Source of the DNA: Paenibacillus sp. N3.4
GTDB lineage: Bacteria; Bacillota; Bacilli; Paenibacillales; NBRC-103111
Length of the DNA: 39,970 nucleotides
Assembly (NCBI RefSeq): GCF_008017805.1
Contig: NZ_VRTT01000067.1
Span: forward strand, 1-39,970
Direction: 5' to 3'
The stretch's first letter is position 1. The number at the start of each line of letters is the position of its first letter. The translations under genes were made by a program, and so were the position numbers. Shown here piece after piece: positions 25,461 to 36,953 of this stretch. Below the pieces are notes generated by a model. That model had not been told where the DNA came from. It saw nothing but the letters and a program-made list of their open reading frames with translations, and did not search any database.

Positions 25461-27200
25461 ATGATAAAAGTTGAAAACTTATCCTTCTCATTTCCGCAAA
25501 AAGAACTATATAAAAACATTTCATTTACGCTTGAAGAGGCACAACATTGCGCTTTTATAGGAACAAGTGGCAGTGGGAAAAGCACACTGATCGATATACT
25601 GATGGATCCAGAAAGATATTTGTTCGAGGGCATGTTAGAAATAGACCCGACTTGCAAAATTGGGCATGTAAGTCAATTCTCACAACTAGACAAAACGAAA
25701 GAAACAACAGTTTTTGAATATATAGGGGAAGAATTTATTAAGATACAAAATGAGATAACATCTATTTGTACTGAAATGGAAACATCATCGGATATGGATT
25801 CGTTATTAGAAAAGTATCAATTAGCGTTAGACGCATTGGATTCAATCGGTGGGGATGATTTTGAAAGCAACATCAATAAGAAACTAAATCTAGCAAACCT
25901 CATGAAGCTAAAAGATCTTAGGGTATCCGACCTGAGTGGCGGGGAATTCAAACTTATTCAAGTGATGAAGGAAATGCTGAGTAGTCCAGACTTAATCATT
26001 ATGGACGAACCAGATGTATTTTTAGACTTTGAAAACCTAAATGCGCTTAAAAATCTTATTAATTCTCACAAAGGAATGCTGCTAGTCGTTACGCACAACC
26101 GATATCTCTTGAATCATTGTTTCAACAAAATTATACACCTTGAAAACATGGAGATCCAAGAGTTTGATGGGCGGTATATTGAGTATAATTTCTCATTACT
26201 TCAGACAAAAATTGAGTTGCAAGAAATCGCAGTCGCTGAACAAGAAGAAATTGAGAGATACGATAACATTATTGATAATCTTAGAGCTATCGCAACGTAT
26301 AATTCAGAAGCATCTAGAGGTAGAGCGTTAAAAGCTAGAGTTAGGTTTCAAGAGAGACTGGAAGCGCGTAGAATTAAAGCGCCATTTGTTGAAATTAAGC
26401 AACCGACTATCAATTTCGGTATTGATAATGAAATTGAAGACACCATTGTTGTAAATGTTAATAATTATCGTGTTGCCTTTGATGAGTTGCTTTTAGACAA
26501 TGTAAACTTTGAGATAAAATCTACGGATAAAGTAGCCATTATTGGTTCAAACGGTACCGGGAAAACGACTTTACTCCGAGATATCTTTAAAAATAATCAT
26601 GATTCAATTGAAATAAATGCTGATGTGAAAGTGGCTTATTTATCTCAGAATCAAGGCGAAGTGCTAAAAGATTCTAATACAATACTAGAAGAATTCATCG
26701 ATGCTGGGTTTAAAACGTATGATGAGGTTAGATCGTATATTTCTAACTATGGCTTTGAAGGAGAAATCGTTAATCAAAAGATAGAATCTTTATCTGGTGG
26801 AGAAAAAAATATGCTTCAATTGGCTAAAGTTTCTGCCAGTAAAGCAAACGTATTGCTACTTGATGAACCGACAAGCCATTTAGATATCTATACACAAATA
26901 GCACTGGAGAAAGCCATTGAAGACTATAAAGGTGCGATTCTCATGATTTCTCATGATTTCTATTCTGTTGTAAATGGTATGGATTATGTGTTAATTATTG
27001 ATGATAAGACGATTAGAAAAATGAGTATGCGAAAATTTAGACAGATGATTTATGCTAGTCATTTTGACAGAGACTATTTAGAAACGGAACAAAATAAAAA
27101 ATCAGTTGAGATGAAAATAGAATTGGCTTTAAAAGATACTGATTTTGAACTTGCAAAAGTATTGGTTGATGAGCTAGAAGAGCTGATTAAGTTGCTTTAA
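25461..27200 (+). CDS. ABC-F family ATPase, possible ribosome-protection type
   Basis: 579 residues, two ABC cassettes without membrane segments: Walker A GTSGSGKST (residues ~34-42) and GSNGTGKTT (~residue 359), signatures LSGGEFK and LSGGEKN, and a 60-90-residue charged linker between (from ~residue 255). Cassette 2 has the family DEPTSHLD; cassette 1 has MDEPDVFLD instead of DEPTNHLD. AAGAAAGGTAAT precedes the ATG. Much more AT-rich than ydiF, suggesting acquisition. ABC-F relatives of this type can confer resistance to ribosome-targeting antibiotics; no specific class is assigned. The ~145 bases before it could hold a leader, but I see no clear attenuator. Confidence 0.85.
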   Translation: MIKVENLSFSFPQKELYKNISFTLEEAQHCAFIGTSGSGKSTLIDILMDPERYLFEGMLEIDPTCKIGHVSQFSQLDKTKETTVFEYIGEEFIKIQNEITSICTEMETSSDMDSLLEKYQLALDALDSIGGDDFESNINKKLNLANLMKLKDLRVSDLSGGEFKLIQVMKEMLSSPDLIIMDEPDVFLDFENLNALKNLINSHKGMLLVVTHNRYLLNHCFNKIIHLENMEIQEFDGRYIEYNFSLLQTKIELQEIAVAEQEEIERYDNIIDNLRAIATYNSEASRGRALKARVRFQERLEARRIKAPFVEIKQPTINFGIDNEIEDTIVVNVNNYRVAFDELLLDNVNFEIKSTDKVAIIGSNGTGKTTLLRDIFKNNHDSIEINADVKVAYLSQNQGEVLKDSNTILEEFIDAGFKTYDEVRSYISNYGFEGEIVNQKIESLSGGEKNMLQLAKVSASKANVLLLDEPTSHLDIYTQIALEKAIEDYKGAILMISHDFYSVVNGMDYVLIIDDKTIRKMSMRKFRQMIYASHFDRDYLETEQNKKSVEMKIELALKDTDFELAKVLVDELEELIKLL

Positions 27201-27867
27201 ATTACAACCCTCTGATTGAAATGATTACAAGAATCAATTTATTGTACTGGGAATTACGGCTACTCCGGAACCATCCAACTAGAAAGTGAAGTCAGTTACA
27301 GCGAATATTGCTAAAGTGAATTAGTCCGAGTTCAACGATGAAACATGATGTTGGTGGAAAAGTATCTATAAAAAAGCACACTGATGGATAGAAGGTCACG
27401 AATAGCGGGAACCATTAGGGGTTCGTTTTTTGTGATTAAAGGAGAATATTAAAGTAAGCAAAAGCGCAATTGGAGTAATCCATTCACTTTTTCTTTTTGC
27501 AAAGAGATGCGAGATCAATGAGAGGGCCATCCTAAACGGGATGGCTTAAAACTTGCCGTTTCACCTAGCGCGGAGAACTTTACCATAAGTAACGGAAACG
27601 GCTTTTGGTGATGAATACTTAGGAAGAAAATTCATGGCATTAAAAGATCATGAAATTAAAGATCTTCAATTAAGGATTCACTATAATAGAAATAAAGTAC
27701 AATAACCTAAAAACCGTGATCAAGCTGAAATTGTGAGGGCACATCATAATAGGATTTGTTCATACTGTCTACTCCACACATGTTGAGTGTGTGGCTTGGT
27801 TGGAGCTAGAAATGTAGATCTACAATACAGTCTTTTGAATAACTTGAGTTGCTCAAACTCTAGGTTA
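27201..27867. other. AT-rich intergenic stretch without a supported gene
   Basis: No open frame with a ribosome site and family resemblance is seen. There is a perfect 8-base hairpin GCCATCCT..GGATGGC around 27528-27547, a CCACACA/TGTGTGG hairpin (27775-27795) and a 12-base perfect palindrome TGTAGATCTACA (27813-27824). A 23-codon frame at 27633-27704 (MALKDHEIKDLQLRIHYNRN) has only a weak ribosome site. Confidence 0.4.
27399..27438 (+). terminator. possible terminator after the ABC-F gene
   Basis: GGGAACC, short loop, GGGGTTC followed by GTTTTTTG; about 200 bases after the ABC-F stop codon. Confidence 0.5.
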
Positions 27868-28209
27868 ATATGTTCCCGCATACGAAATATATGATCGGAT
27901 AATTCCATGACCACATTTTGACCACGAACACTGTAAACACATCATATTGATTTGGAAATATAGGACTGATTTTTAAGGGGATTCGGATAGAAAACCTATG
28001 ATATGACCTAAAATAAACATAAAACTCACCTAATATCATGGGCGGTATGATGTAGTAAGCTCAAAAATCCCTTAATTTATAAGGGCTTGCGAGTGAATGA
28101 GGTCTAGTTTGGCCTCATTCTGATCTTGTTGCTTCTGAAATTAGAGGTTTTCCATGAGTTTTTCAAACTTATGCGAGGCCTCTTTTTTCATTGTTTTTGT
28201 GACATGCCA
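27868..28209. repeat. diverged direct repeat, left copy (recombinase tail plus 3' flank)
   Basis: Aligns by eye over its whole length with 37057-37400: shared GTTCCCGCATACGA, TTGACCACATTTTGACCACG-like, GGACTGATTTTT, GGGCGG(T/C)ATGATGTA, a GAGG..CCTC hairpin, and the recombinase tail AGAGGTTTT(T/C)CATGAGTTT. The copies share their order and are clearly diverged. Confidence 0.8.
28141..28209 (-). pseudogene. C-terminal tail of a tyrosine recombinase/integrase
   Basis: On the minus strand: WHVTKTMKKEASHKFEKLME followed by NL and a stop at 28141-28143. This is the usual end of phage-type integrases (YLHVTKTMK then KEAS.KF..LM). Only about 22 residues survive; upstream sequence is not integrase. 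A hairpin (28095-28102 with 28113-28120) 20 bases after the stop could be the old terminator. Confidence 0.7.
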
Positions 28210-28257
28210 ACACTGGAGGTTTCATGATGAGGAGGTGAAACGATAGGAGGAGGCACA

Positions 28258-28499
28258 GTGAAAACGGTGACATATCTAAATCTGATTCCAAACGATATCG
28301 GTGTTAATTGGTATGGAAAGGAAAATCGAACGGTGTTATCAATACAGCGCGAATCCGCGTAGGTTTATCCGCTGCAGATATGGGCATTCCACCCATCGTT
28401 GCCGCAAATATGCTCAACATAGGCTGTCAAGGGATATTCCCTGGGCAGCTTATTTTGTTATCGCTGTGTGGGGAAACCCACCATTTCGACAGGAAATGA
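28258..28499 (+). pseudogene. small hypothetical gene with a single-base frameshift
   Basis: GTG 28258 follows AGGAGG. Frame 1 reads VKTVTYLNLIPNDIGVNWYG then goes out; the plausible continuation is in another frame (KSNGVINTARIRVGLSAADM, then GIPPIVAANMLNIGCQGIFP and GQLILLSLCGETHHF). Adding one G at 28320/28321 (GGG for GG) fuses them into one 80-residue protein. I do not recognise the family. It may be intact in the organism. Confidence 0.5.
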
Positions 28500-28779
28500 T
28501 AAAAAAAGCAACCTCCATCATAAATTTTTCCATGCGCGGAATGGATCTTGTGCTTTAAAATAATATAATGTTGAAACCATTGGTAGGAAGGAGATGACCT
28601 AGAAACAATTTGAAAGCGCCACCAATTATGCTAGGAATTGGAGAAACCGGGCGCGCCTCCATGGGCGAGATGATGAAACATTGGTTGGTAACGCAATCAT
28701 TGGTAAATCACTATTGTGTCTATTTCAAAAAGTCAAGTATATTCTCGATATCAGCGACTTACTCTAAGGAGGATTGAAA
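28500..28779. other. spacer upstream of the giant SLH gene
   Basis: About 280 bases with no clear gene. A TTG-started 58-codon frame from 28610 lacks family resemblance. The ribosome site of the next gene (AAGGAGG, 28766-28772) is at its end. Confidence 0.35.
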
Positions 28780-31700
28780 ATGTTTTTTAAGATGTTTAAG
28801 CAACAAGCTCTAAAAAGGGTATTAAGCTCAGTTCTTTCATTAGTACTTGTACTTTCGCTGCTTATTAACCTACCCGTTTTTCCAGCATCAACGGTTCATG
28901 CAGCACCTGGAGATAACTTAGGTATATTGGATATAGAAGTGAACAAGCAAGTAAAAGCAGTAGTTGATCTTGGTCTTGCAACCATTCATATATCATTGCC
29001 TTACGGCACCTTATACCAAATGCTGAATGTAACAACAAACCCGGGTGCTTCAGCGACACTATACAGAAGCAACGAAACAACGACTATCTCTTTTGCTACT
29101 AGCGGCATTAACAAAGGCGATGCCAAAATGGACCAATTTTCATCAAACGGAACCACTTTGTATTATTTGAAAGTGACCGATAAGAATAGTAGCAGTAACA
29201 GCCGAAAATATACCATTACGGTTACTGTAGATAGTACTGTGCCTCCATTAGCAGGCCCTATGGGACCTAACGACAAATATTCGCCACTCAATATTCAGGC
29301 GGGCGAATCCGCATGGGATGTAATTGGCGCATCTAAAATTGGTAGTGGAAGTGGTACGGGTTCCATAGAAGGCCCGGGCACCCCCTCATCTTACAGTGGA
29401 AAGGCATGGACGGACTCTGTCTATGAGCGTTCAGGAGACTACCCTGTGGCTTCTACAGTTCCTGAATCCTGGCTGGGAGATAACATGTATTTGCAGACCA
29501 TAGGCAAAATGATTCGCAATCGCTTACAAAATACGGAATTGCCAATATTCCAGGCAGCGATAAACTCAACTCCGACATTTTGCGTTATCATGAATTTTTG
29601 CCTTTTGTTGCCCCAGGTGGCGTGAGCCGGGACGACGGTGATCGCGGCGCAGTGAACAGCGACCGCCAGAGGCTGGAGATTAAAACTAACACCAGCGCAA
29701 GCAATATTGATGCGAATAGCGTGGGCGGCGAGATTATGACCCACCACTGGAGGCTTATGCTCCCGTCGGAAACGTTGAAGTTTCAGACCGATACGGCGAA
29801 TCACAAAGCTGGTGATTTTATTGATCCCCACAGGTTTTGGCACATATTCCAATTGAAAGATGCAGCGGGCAACGCAAACGGCCAGCCGTTGGCCACCCTT
29901 ACGCTGGTTTCAAGCGGAGGCAAAGGCCAACTGGAATTCAGGAACAATCCTGATGCTGACTATGCGGACAGAGTAAAGCCATTGTTCACGATTCCATTTG
30001 ACAAGGTCGTTGACCGTTGGCTTGATATTAATGTAACGATTTTAACAGCCGATAACGGTTATATTTACGGTAAGGTTGTCAACCTGGAAACAGGCGAGGT
30101 GCTTTTCGATGACGGTATGACAGCCCAAACATACAGACGCCCTCAAGCGAAAGATCCGATTACCGGCAGAAATGATAGAGTCGACTTGCCTGTTGAACCG
30201 GGTCAGCAAAACCGTTCCAAATGGGGCCTTTACCGAGGGATATATAATGGCCCGGGAGATGCGGCCTATGCAGATGAATTCCAAGCTGCAACCATGTATA
30301 TAGCTGATGTACACTTAGTCAAAAGGGATGGTAACAGCTATATTTTCCCTAATGGCTGGAATCCCAATGTACAATCTAAGGATGTTGTAGCATGGGCAAG
30401 GCCGAAAGAAATTACGGCTTCTAAAGGTACGGCGTTTAGTAGCTTAGGATTGCCTTCACAGCTTGATGTAACCATGAGTACGGGTAAAACAGAAAAGGTG
30501 AACGTAACATGGAGCTCGGCCGGTTACAAGCCAGACAGCATTGGCACATCTAAGATTTATGGAGCATTTAGCGGCCCGGGTATTACGAACACCAAGGACA
30601 TTAAGCCTTATATTGATGTTAACCTTTCAGATTATAAAAACTGGGCGGTAGCTCCGGGGGCTGCAATAAAGGTTGTCTCTCAAAGCGGCGGCACCAGTAA
30701 CTTATTTATTGATAACGATTCAGCCACCTCCTGGCAGGCTAACAGCTCTCTAACCAAAACACCTGCTAATCAATCTGGTTATCAATACTGGGCGGCTATT
30801 AAACTGGAAAAGAAAATAGATGTTAGCAAAATTCAAATTGAATGGAATAGTAATAGCAGCTTTTTGAAAAATTACCAAGTGTACTCTACAAATAATGCAG
30901 CCGCATATAATGAACTTGTAGAGGGCGGTGCCCTCTCTGATACTTCGACTGCAACGAGAAAACCGCTTCAGACTGCAAATGGAGCTTCATGGATTCCAAT
31001 TCCTGGTGTGGGGAAAACGACAGCTCTCATTAATAGCGAAAAGGCTGATCGCACTTTGGCCGAACCGGTTGCAGCTCAATATTTACTGCTTGTATCAGAT
31101 GTAACACTATCGGATACTGCTGGCTCAATAAAATCTAACGTATTCAGAGCCTTCGGAGAACCTTCCGGATCAAGGGCCACACTTGAAGACCTGAAATTAG
31201 ACGGAACAAGCTTAACTGACTTCAAACCAAGTCAAACCAGCTATACACATACCCTTTCCAGCAGTGCATTAACATTGCCTAACGTAGAAGCAGTTGCACC
31301 TGGAATGGATGTCAAAATTGTGTATCCGAGTGACTATCGGTACAACCCTGTCAATGTTACGGTATCTGATCCTTTAGGAGTTCTTGCTAATACGACGTAT
31401 AAGATAAACTTTATTTCCCCGGAAAATTTAATTCTGGCAAGTTCATTATCCCTCAACAAGAACAGTTTCAACCTTGCGGTTGGCAAAACAGAGGCTCTTC
31501 AAGCCGAAGTATCGCCTGACGAAACGCCAAATAAGACGGTAACTTGGAATTCAAGCAATAATACCGTTGCAACAGTTGATCAAAATGGTCTTGTTACCGG
31601 TATAAGTGCAGGTACGGCTGTGATAACCGCAAAAATTGGAAGCTTGAGCAAAACTAGCATGGTTACAGTCATGGCTGCAGCGGATATTCCGACAGCAACA

Positions 31701-34700
31701 GGTTCTGTTAACCTGTTGGACCCTTCCCGATTTACACCGCAAGCAGGCGTGAATCTCAAGGCAAGCTCGGAAGCTTCGGGTCATCCAGGGGTAGACGCAT
31801 TGTCAACGGGTGGTAGGGGTTATTGGCGCAATTCAAGCCCAAATGTATATATGAGCAACTATTCGCCTTCTTCACTGGCATTAAGCCTTGATTTAGGCAC
31901 GCCAAAAACGATTGATAAACTGTACCTTGAAATACCTAACACAATTCCAAATATCCAAAGCAACGCGACAAGATTTGAGGTATATTACTCCAATGATCCT
32001 AATTCTTGGGCAAGTGCACCCACGGCTTCCGATTCGGCGGACAATTACGACTGGAAGGCGCATGGCTGGACACTCGCCGGCGGTACGGAAACGGAAGGTT
32101 TGTTCTCTTATGCAACCTACAACGGACAACGATGGGGCTACGATAACAAGACATTCCTGTACCCGTTTACAGCCCGGTATGTGATGGTAAACACGGTACT
32201 GGTTGGCCCTCGCGATAAGCGTACGAATGATAACAACTCGATGATGGGGATATCCGGCCTGGTTATTTACGGCAAAGAACCGATATCTAACGCGACTGCA
32301 CTGGTACCAGCTAAGGATACCTACAGTACATGGGATCAGATCTCACCTAAATCTACGCAAATAAGCCTTGCTAACGGGCAGACGCTTACGAGCATAACGA
32401 AAGGCGTCGCTACGCTTCGTCCGACGATTGATTACTCGTTATCAGGCAATACGGTTACATTTACACTACCATACCTTGCCAAGCTGCCACTCGGCACAAA
32501 TGAATTTACGTTTAATTTCAACAACGGCGACCCATCCATATATGCATTGGACGTAACAGCCCGCGGTTATGGCATGAATGACAAGACCATCAAGATGAAC
32601 GCAATTGAAGGCGTATCTCCTTATAACGTTCTGGGCGGTGCAATGGGTACCGACGAACCGGTAGAAGGCGTGACCAAGAGGATAAGAGACGCTTACCACG
32701 AGTTTTACGGTGATCAGCCTCGGGCGACTGCGGCCGACGACCATGTCAAGAGCGTTTGGGACAGCACCTGCAAAAAATGTGTTCAAGGTGTTTGAATACG
32801 GTAGAGGTGTGAATAATGAATTTGCGGATAAGGTTCGCGACGGCGAGTACGGCCACAAGGGTGTTTTTGACAAAAATGTAGGCTATGTTGTTGACGGCGC
32901 AGCGATCAATGACAGACAAAGAGTTGAAATTCGCCCAAGCGAAGATTCAAACGGTGATTTTGTCGCACATGAAGGTGACTTGGTTTCCTATAATTGGCTC
33001 TGGAATATTCCTGATGGCACCCAGTGGAATCAGTCAAACTTCAGGCATATCTTCCAGTTGAAGGCTGTGAATGCCCAAGCCGCCAATACATTAGAGGGCG
33101 GCAACGCCGGCAGTGAAAACAGCGCATATATCATCGGTATGTCGATTTCCGGAACGACTTCCAGGAACCTTGTGGTGAATCATAACCGGTCTGACGGCGA
33201 TAAGACCCTTTTGACAATTCCGTTAACAGAAATCGATGGTCACTGGATCAAGGTGGAGTTTAACGCGCTGATTTCTGATGCCGGCTGGCTCACCATTAAG
33301 ATAACGGATACAGTAACCGGTAAGGTATACACTTATGACAGCCCGGATGTGTATCAAGTGTTTACTAACTCGGGAGCAACCGACGGGGTTAAAGACTTAT
33401 GGAGAAGACCTGAAAGAACTGGCAACTTTGAGACCGAGTTTCCAGCTACTTTCGATCAATATGAGCGTCCGAAATGGGGCATTTACCGCAGCTCCAATGG
33501 CGGCACAAACTCTGCATATGACGCGGAGGTTAAACTTTCCGACATCACCATAAGCAAGGTGGCATCAGGTGTGTCAGCTGTAAACCTTGCACTGAATAAA
33601 AAAGCGTATAACGTAGGCCCTACAACAGGTGCCAACACGATCCAACTGCAATCTGCCGGGGCTAATGCGTACGGCAATGCAAACAAGCTGACGAACGGCG
33701 TACTGCAAGACCTGACCAAGTGGAATGTAACCAACGTTACCAGTCTGAGCCAAATTGGAAATTATTCATGGCTGGGTACCGACGGAGCGAGAAAAGGCAG
33801 CTTCGTCATCGATCTTGGCCAGGCAATGGATTTTAGCCAAATGAGACTGTTCGCGCAATCCACTAGGTTAAAAGGTGCAACCGTCTATGTGTCCAATGAT
33901 TTCGGAAACCATACATCGGCAGCTGATTTTGACGCCATGACATTTACACAAGTGGATAAAAAGACAGACCAAGGTTATACGTATGCGACAGGCAACAATA
34001 ACGGCGGTGCGGATTCAGCAGATAGTTCGTACCCGATAGACCTGGGTAAGACCTATCATTCCAGATATATCAAAGTAACGGTAGAGAACGCATCCGGCGG
34101 CAATACAGGCACGGATCTTACAGGGCCTCCGCGCCTTACACAAGTTCAAGTGTTTAATGCGCCGACTTCTCCGCAGAATCTAAAGGTTGAAACCAGCGGT
34201 TCAGCTAAAATTGTAAGATGGGATGCCAATCCTGCTAGCGAAGGCTTTACGGTTTACAATGGTACAACGGTACTTGCTGACTTACCGGCAGGCACAACAA
34301 GCTATACTTTACCGAGCAACATGACCGATGTGTCCAAAGTCGCCGTAAGATCGAAGGGGACAGACCCGTATTCTCGCAAGTTTATGATTTCGGCACCGTC
34401 CTTACTGGTAGATGCGCAAGTCCTGCCAGACTCATTAACACTAAACAAGAGCAGCCTGACCATCAACAAAGGCGCATCCGAGCAGCTTGTAGCAACCGTA
34501 TCGCCTGATAATGCTGCAAACAAAACAGTAACATGGAGTTCAAGCAACAATACCGTTGCAACCGTTGATCAAAATGGTCTTGTTACAGGTGTAACGGTAG
34601 GCAATGCTACTATAACCGCAACGGTTGGTACAATCGTCAAAGAATGTGCGATTACGGTTACAGCAGTGGAAATCCCACCCGCAATTGTAAGCATTACACC

Positions 34701-36432
34701 TGAAAGCATAACTACACAGGCGGGAACAGCACCAGTTATGCCGACGGTTGTAACCGCGGTTTACAGCAACAACACTACCCAAAAGTTAGCTGTCGTATGG
34801 GACGTCTTCAGTTCATCCCAATATGCAGTTGCAGGAAGCTTTACCGTACAAGGAACCGTTACCGGCAGTACCTATAAGGCTTTGGCCAACATTACAGTTA
34901 CAACAGTGGAAATACCCGTGCCTGTAATTGAAAGCATTACACAGATCAACATCACGACAATACCAGGAACAGCACCAATTCTGCCGACGGTTGTAACCGC
35001 GGTTTACAGCAACAAAACGACTCAACAGCTTGTTGTGACTTGGAACAACATCGCCGCATCCCAATATGCATCGGTAGGCATCTTTAAAGTCCAAGGAACC
35101 GTTGCGGGTACTTCTATTAAGGCGGAAGCCACGATTACGGTCAAAACAAGAGATGAAGAATCGTATGATCCTCCAGCTCCACCTACCGGCAACACGCCAC
35201 CTACCGGCAACACGCCACCTACCGGCAACACGCCGCCACCGGCAACCGGTAATCCGGGTACCATCGATCTTGAAAAAGACGCAAAAGTAACGAAAGAAAC
35301 AACGACCGATGGAAAGACAGTAACGAAAGTCACCGTGAATGCGGATAAGCTCGAGAAAGCAGCGGCAAATCCGATTGTCATGATCGATGTGAAGGGAAGC
35401 GACTCCGCGGTTAACGTGGAACTGCCAAGCAATGCAATCCTGAATGCGCTCAGCAAGCAAAGCAACACGGTTATTCAGATTCAATCGAATGGTGCTTCTT
35501 ATGAGTTACCAGTAAGTGTGCTTAAAGATATTCCAAAGGATTCAACTGTAAGCGTCACGATTTCTAAAGTATCCGGTAAAGCCGGAGACGATGTAAATGC
35601 TGCGGCGAAAAACTTGAACGCGAAGCAAGTGATTCCGAACCCAATCGAATTTACGATCACGGTCAACGGTAAAGAAATCAGTGACTTTGGCGGTGTATAT
35701 GTCAATCGTACAATTAGCTTGGGGACAACGGTAGATCCGAGTAAGCTAACAGCGGTCTGGGTTGATTCGAACAACCAGATGCATTTCGTACCAGCACTAT
35801 TTTCAACGAAGAACGGTTCTGTTGAGATTACGATTCGTTCGCTGCACAACAGCATTTACACTGTCATCCAATCCGATAAATCGTTTGCAGATATGCAAGG
35901 GCATTGGGCAAAAGCGGATGTAGAATTGTTGGCGAATAAATGGATCGTAAATGGTAAAACCGATCAGCAATTTGCGCCGGAGGTCAACATTACACGTGCC
36001 GAGTTTGCGGCCTTAGTGGTTCGTTCACTTGGATTGGTTGAAGAGAAGGCGGATGGATTCCGTGATGTACAACCGAATGACTGGTTTGCCGGAGTTGTAG
36101 GCACGGCGTACAATGCAGGAGTGATCACGGGTTATGAAAACAGTACTTTTAAGCCAAACGAGAACATTACTCGTGAACAAATGGTTACTATGATTGTTAG
36201 AGCGCTTAAAGTCGGCGGCAAGGAAATCCAGGCCGACAACACTGTATTGAATCGGTTCGCCGACCGTTCGGATATCGGTGACTGGTCGAAGGCAGCCGTC
36301 TCGCAAGCGCTGGCAGCCGGTCTCATTCAAGGAGTGTCGGACAACGCCTTCGGGGCGAATGAGCCTGCAACGCGTGCACAAGCTACCGTAGTCCTGAAGC
36401 GTATGCTTCAATCGCTACAATTTATCAACTGA
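28780..36432 (+). CDS. giant SLH-anchored surface protein with two lyase-like modules (two frameshifts in this sequence)
   Basis: One gene in three frames, about 2,550 codons. ATG 28780 follows AAGGAGG at 7 bases. Order: signal peptide (to ~28905); cadherin-like sandwich (28912-29235); lyase-like jelly roll 1 (~29270-30340: DRQRLEIK, FWHIFQLK, SKWGLYRG); Ig-like (30400-30620); discoidin-like (30630-31170); cadherin-like (31180-31430); Big_2 (31440-31680); discoidin-like (31700-32280); X2-like (32290-32560); jelly roll 2 (~32570-33560: NDRQRVEIR, FRHIFQLK, PKWGIYRS); discoidin-like (33575-34170); FN3-like (34170-34420); Big_2 (34430-34670); two Big_4-like (34680-35150); Pro linker; pre-SLH domain; three SLH domains (35880-36430). 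It would be exported, bound to cell-wall polymer and bind/cleave acidic polysaccharide. One T missing at 29548 and one G extra at 32758-32760 explain both breaks. Confidence 0.85.
31520..31610 (+). repeat. Big_2 module copy 1, near-identical to 34525-34600
   Basis: The stretch around TTCAAGCAATAATACCGTTG and GATCAAAATGGTCTTGTTAC recurs almost unchanged at 34535-34600. DNA-level similarity this high between two modules of one gene points to recent internal duplication or gene conversion. Confidence 0.8.
35176..35236 (+). repeat. short tandem repeat in the proline-rich linker
   Basis: The 15-base unit CACCTACCGGCAACACG-like (encoding PPTGN T) occurs three times plus a degenerate copy, giving PPTGNTPPTGNTPPTGNTPP. 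It is a flexible wall-spanning linker before the SLH part. Confidence 0.85.
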
Positions 36433-36435
36433 TTC

Positions 36436-36475
36436 ACTCCAGACCGCCAAGCTGCTTGGCGGTCTTTCTTTATAT
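36436..36475 (+). terminator. terminator of the giant SLH gene
   Basis: AGACCGCCAAG, 2-base loop, CTTGGCGGTCT, then TTCTTT. A strong hairpin right after the stop codon. Confidence 0.9.
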
Positions 36476-36644
36476 ATCAGAAAGTATAAAATCATGTTTT
36501 GTTCATAGATTAATGCTGTGAACAAGCGGATATATACGCAAATGTATAGTCCAAACCTGTGGGGTATACATAGAGCTTAGCGTACCCTATCCAACTCCGG
36601 CAGCCCCCATCACAGCTCAAGTCCAGGCCAGTATAGGAGCGCCG

Positions 36645-36953
36645 GTGTGCACAGTACTGAAGGATGGCAGCTATTACGTTGGCGTAATAAGAGGAATAAA
36701 GGGTAATCAAGTCATTCTAGAAGGCTTCGAAGGTGTGAAGAAGCTATCCAGGAACTCAGCGAAGGCTAAAGCGCAAATAGCTGGCTTAGGAGGATTGGGC
36801 GGTATGCTGGGTATGCTCGGGGGTACTGGCGGCATGCTTAATATGTTAGGTGGCGGATTGGGCAGTTTGATTGGCAAAGGAGCCGGGGGATTGCTTGGAG
36901 GTTCTGGTAGTGGAAGCGGTGGAGGTACAGGAGTCAGGCTCTCATTAAGGTGA
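36645..36953 (+). pseudogene. glycine-rich small protein gene, ends damaged
   Basis: Frame from GTG 36645 (VCTVLKDGSYYVGVIRGIKG, then NQVILEGFEG, then a long Gly/Met/Leu-rich tail). The frame is open upstream to at least 36570 with coding-like content (VPYPTPAAPITAQVQASIGA) but no good start or ribosome site, so the true 5' end is missing or frameshifted (an ATG at 36541 is one frame off). The 3' end merges with integrase-derived DNA at about 36930, so the natural C-terminus is lost. It resembles short Pro-rich/Gly-rich spore or surface proteins of Bacilli, but I cannot name it. Confidence 0.5.

Noticed and set aside
27541..27620. segment GCGCGGAGAACTTTACC resembling 16S rRNA helix text
   Set aside because: Similarity is limited to about a dozen bases; surrounding sequence does not follow rRNA.
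34813..35484. 223-residue minus-strand frame
   Set aside because: Antisense of the Ig-like and linker repeats of the SLH gene; composition reflects the repeats.
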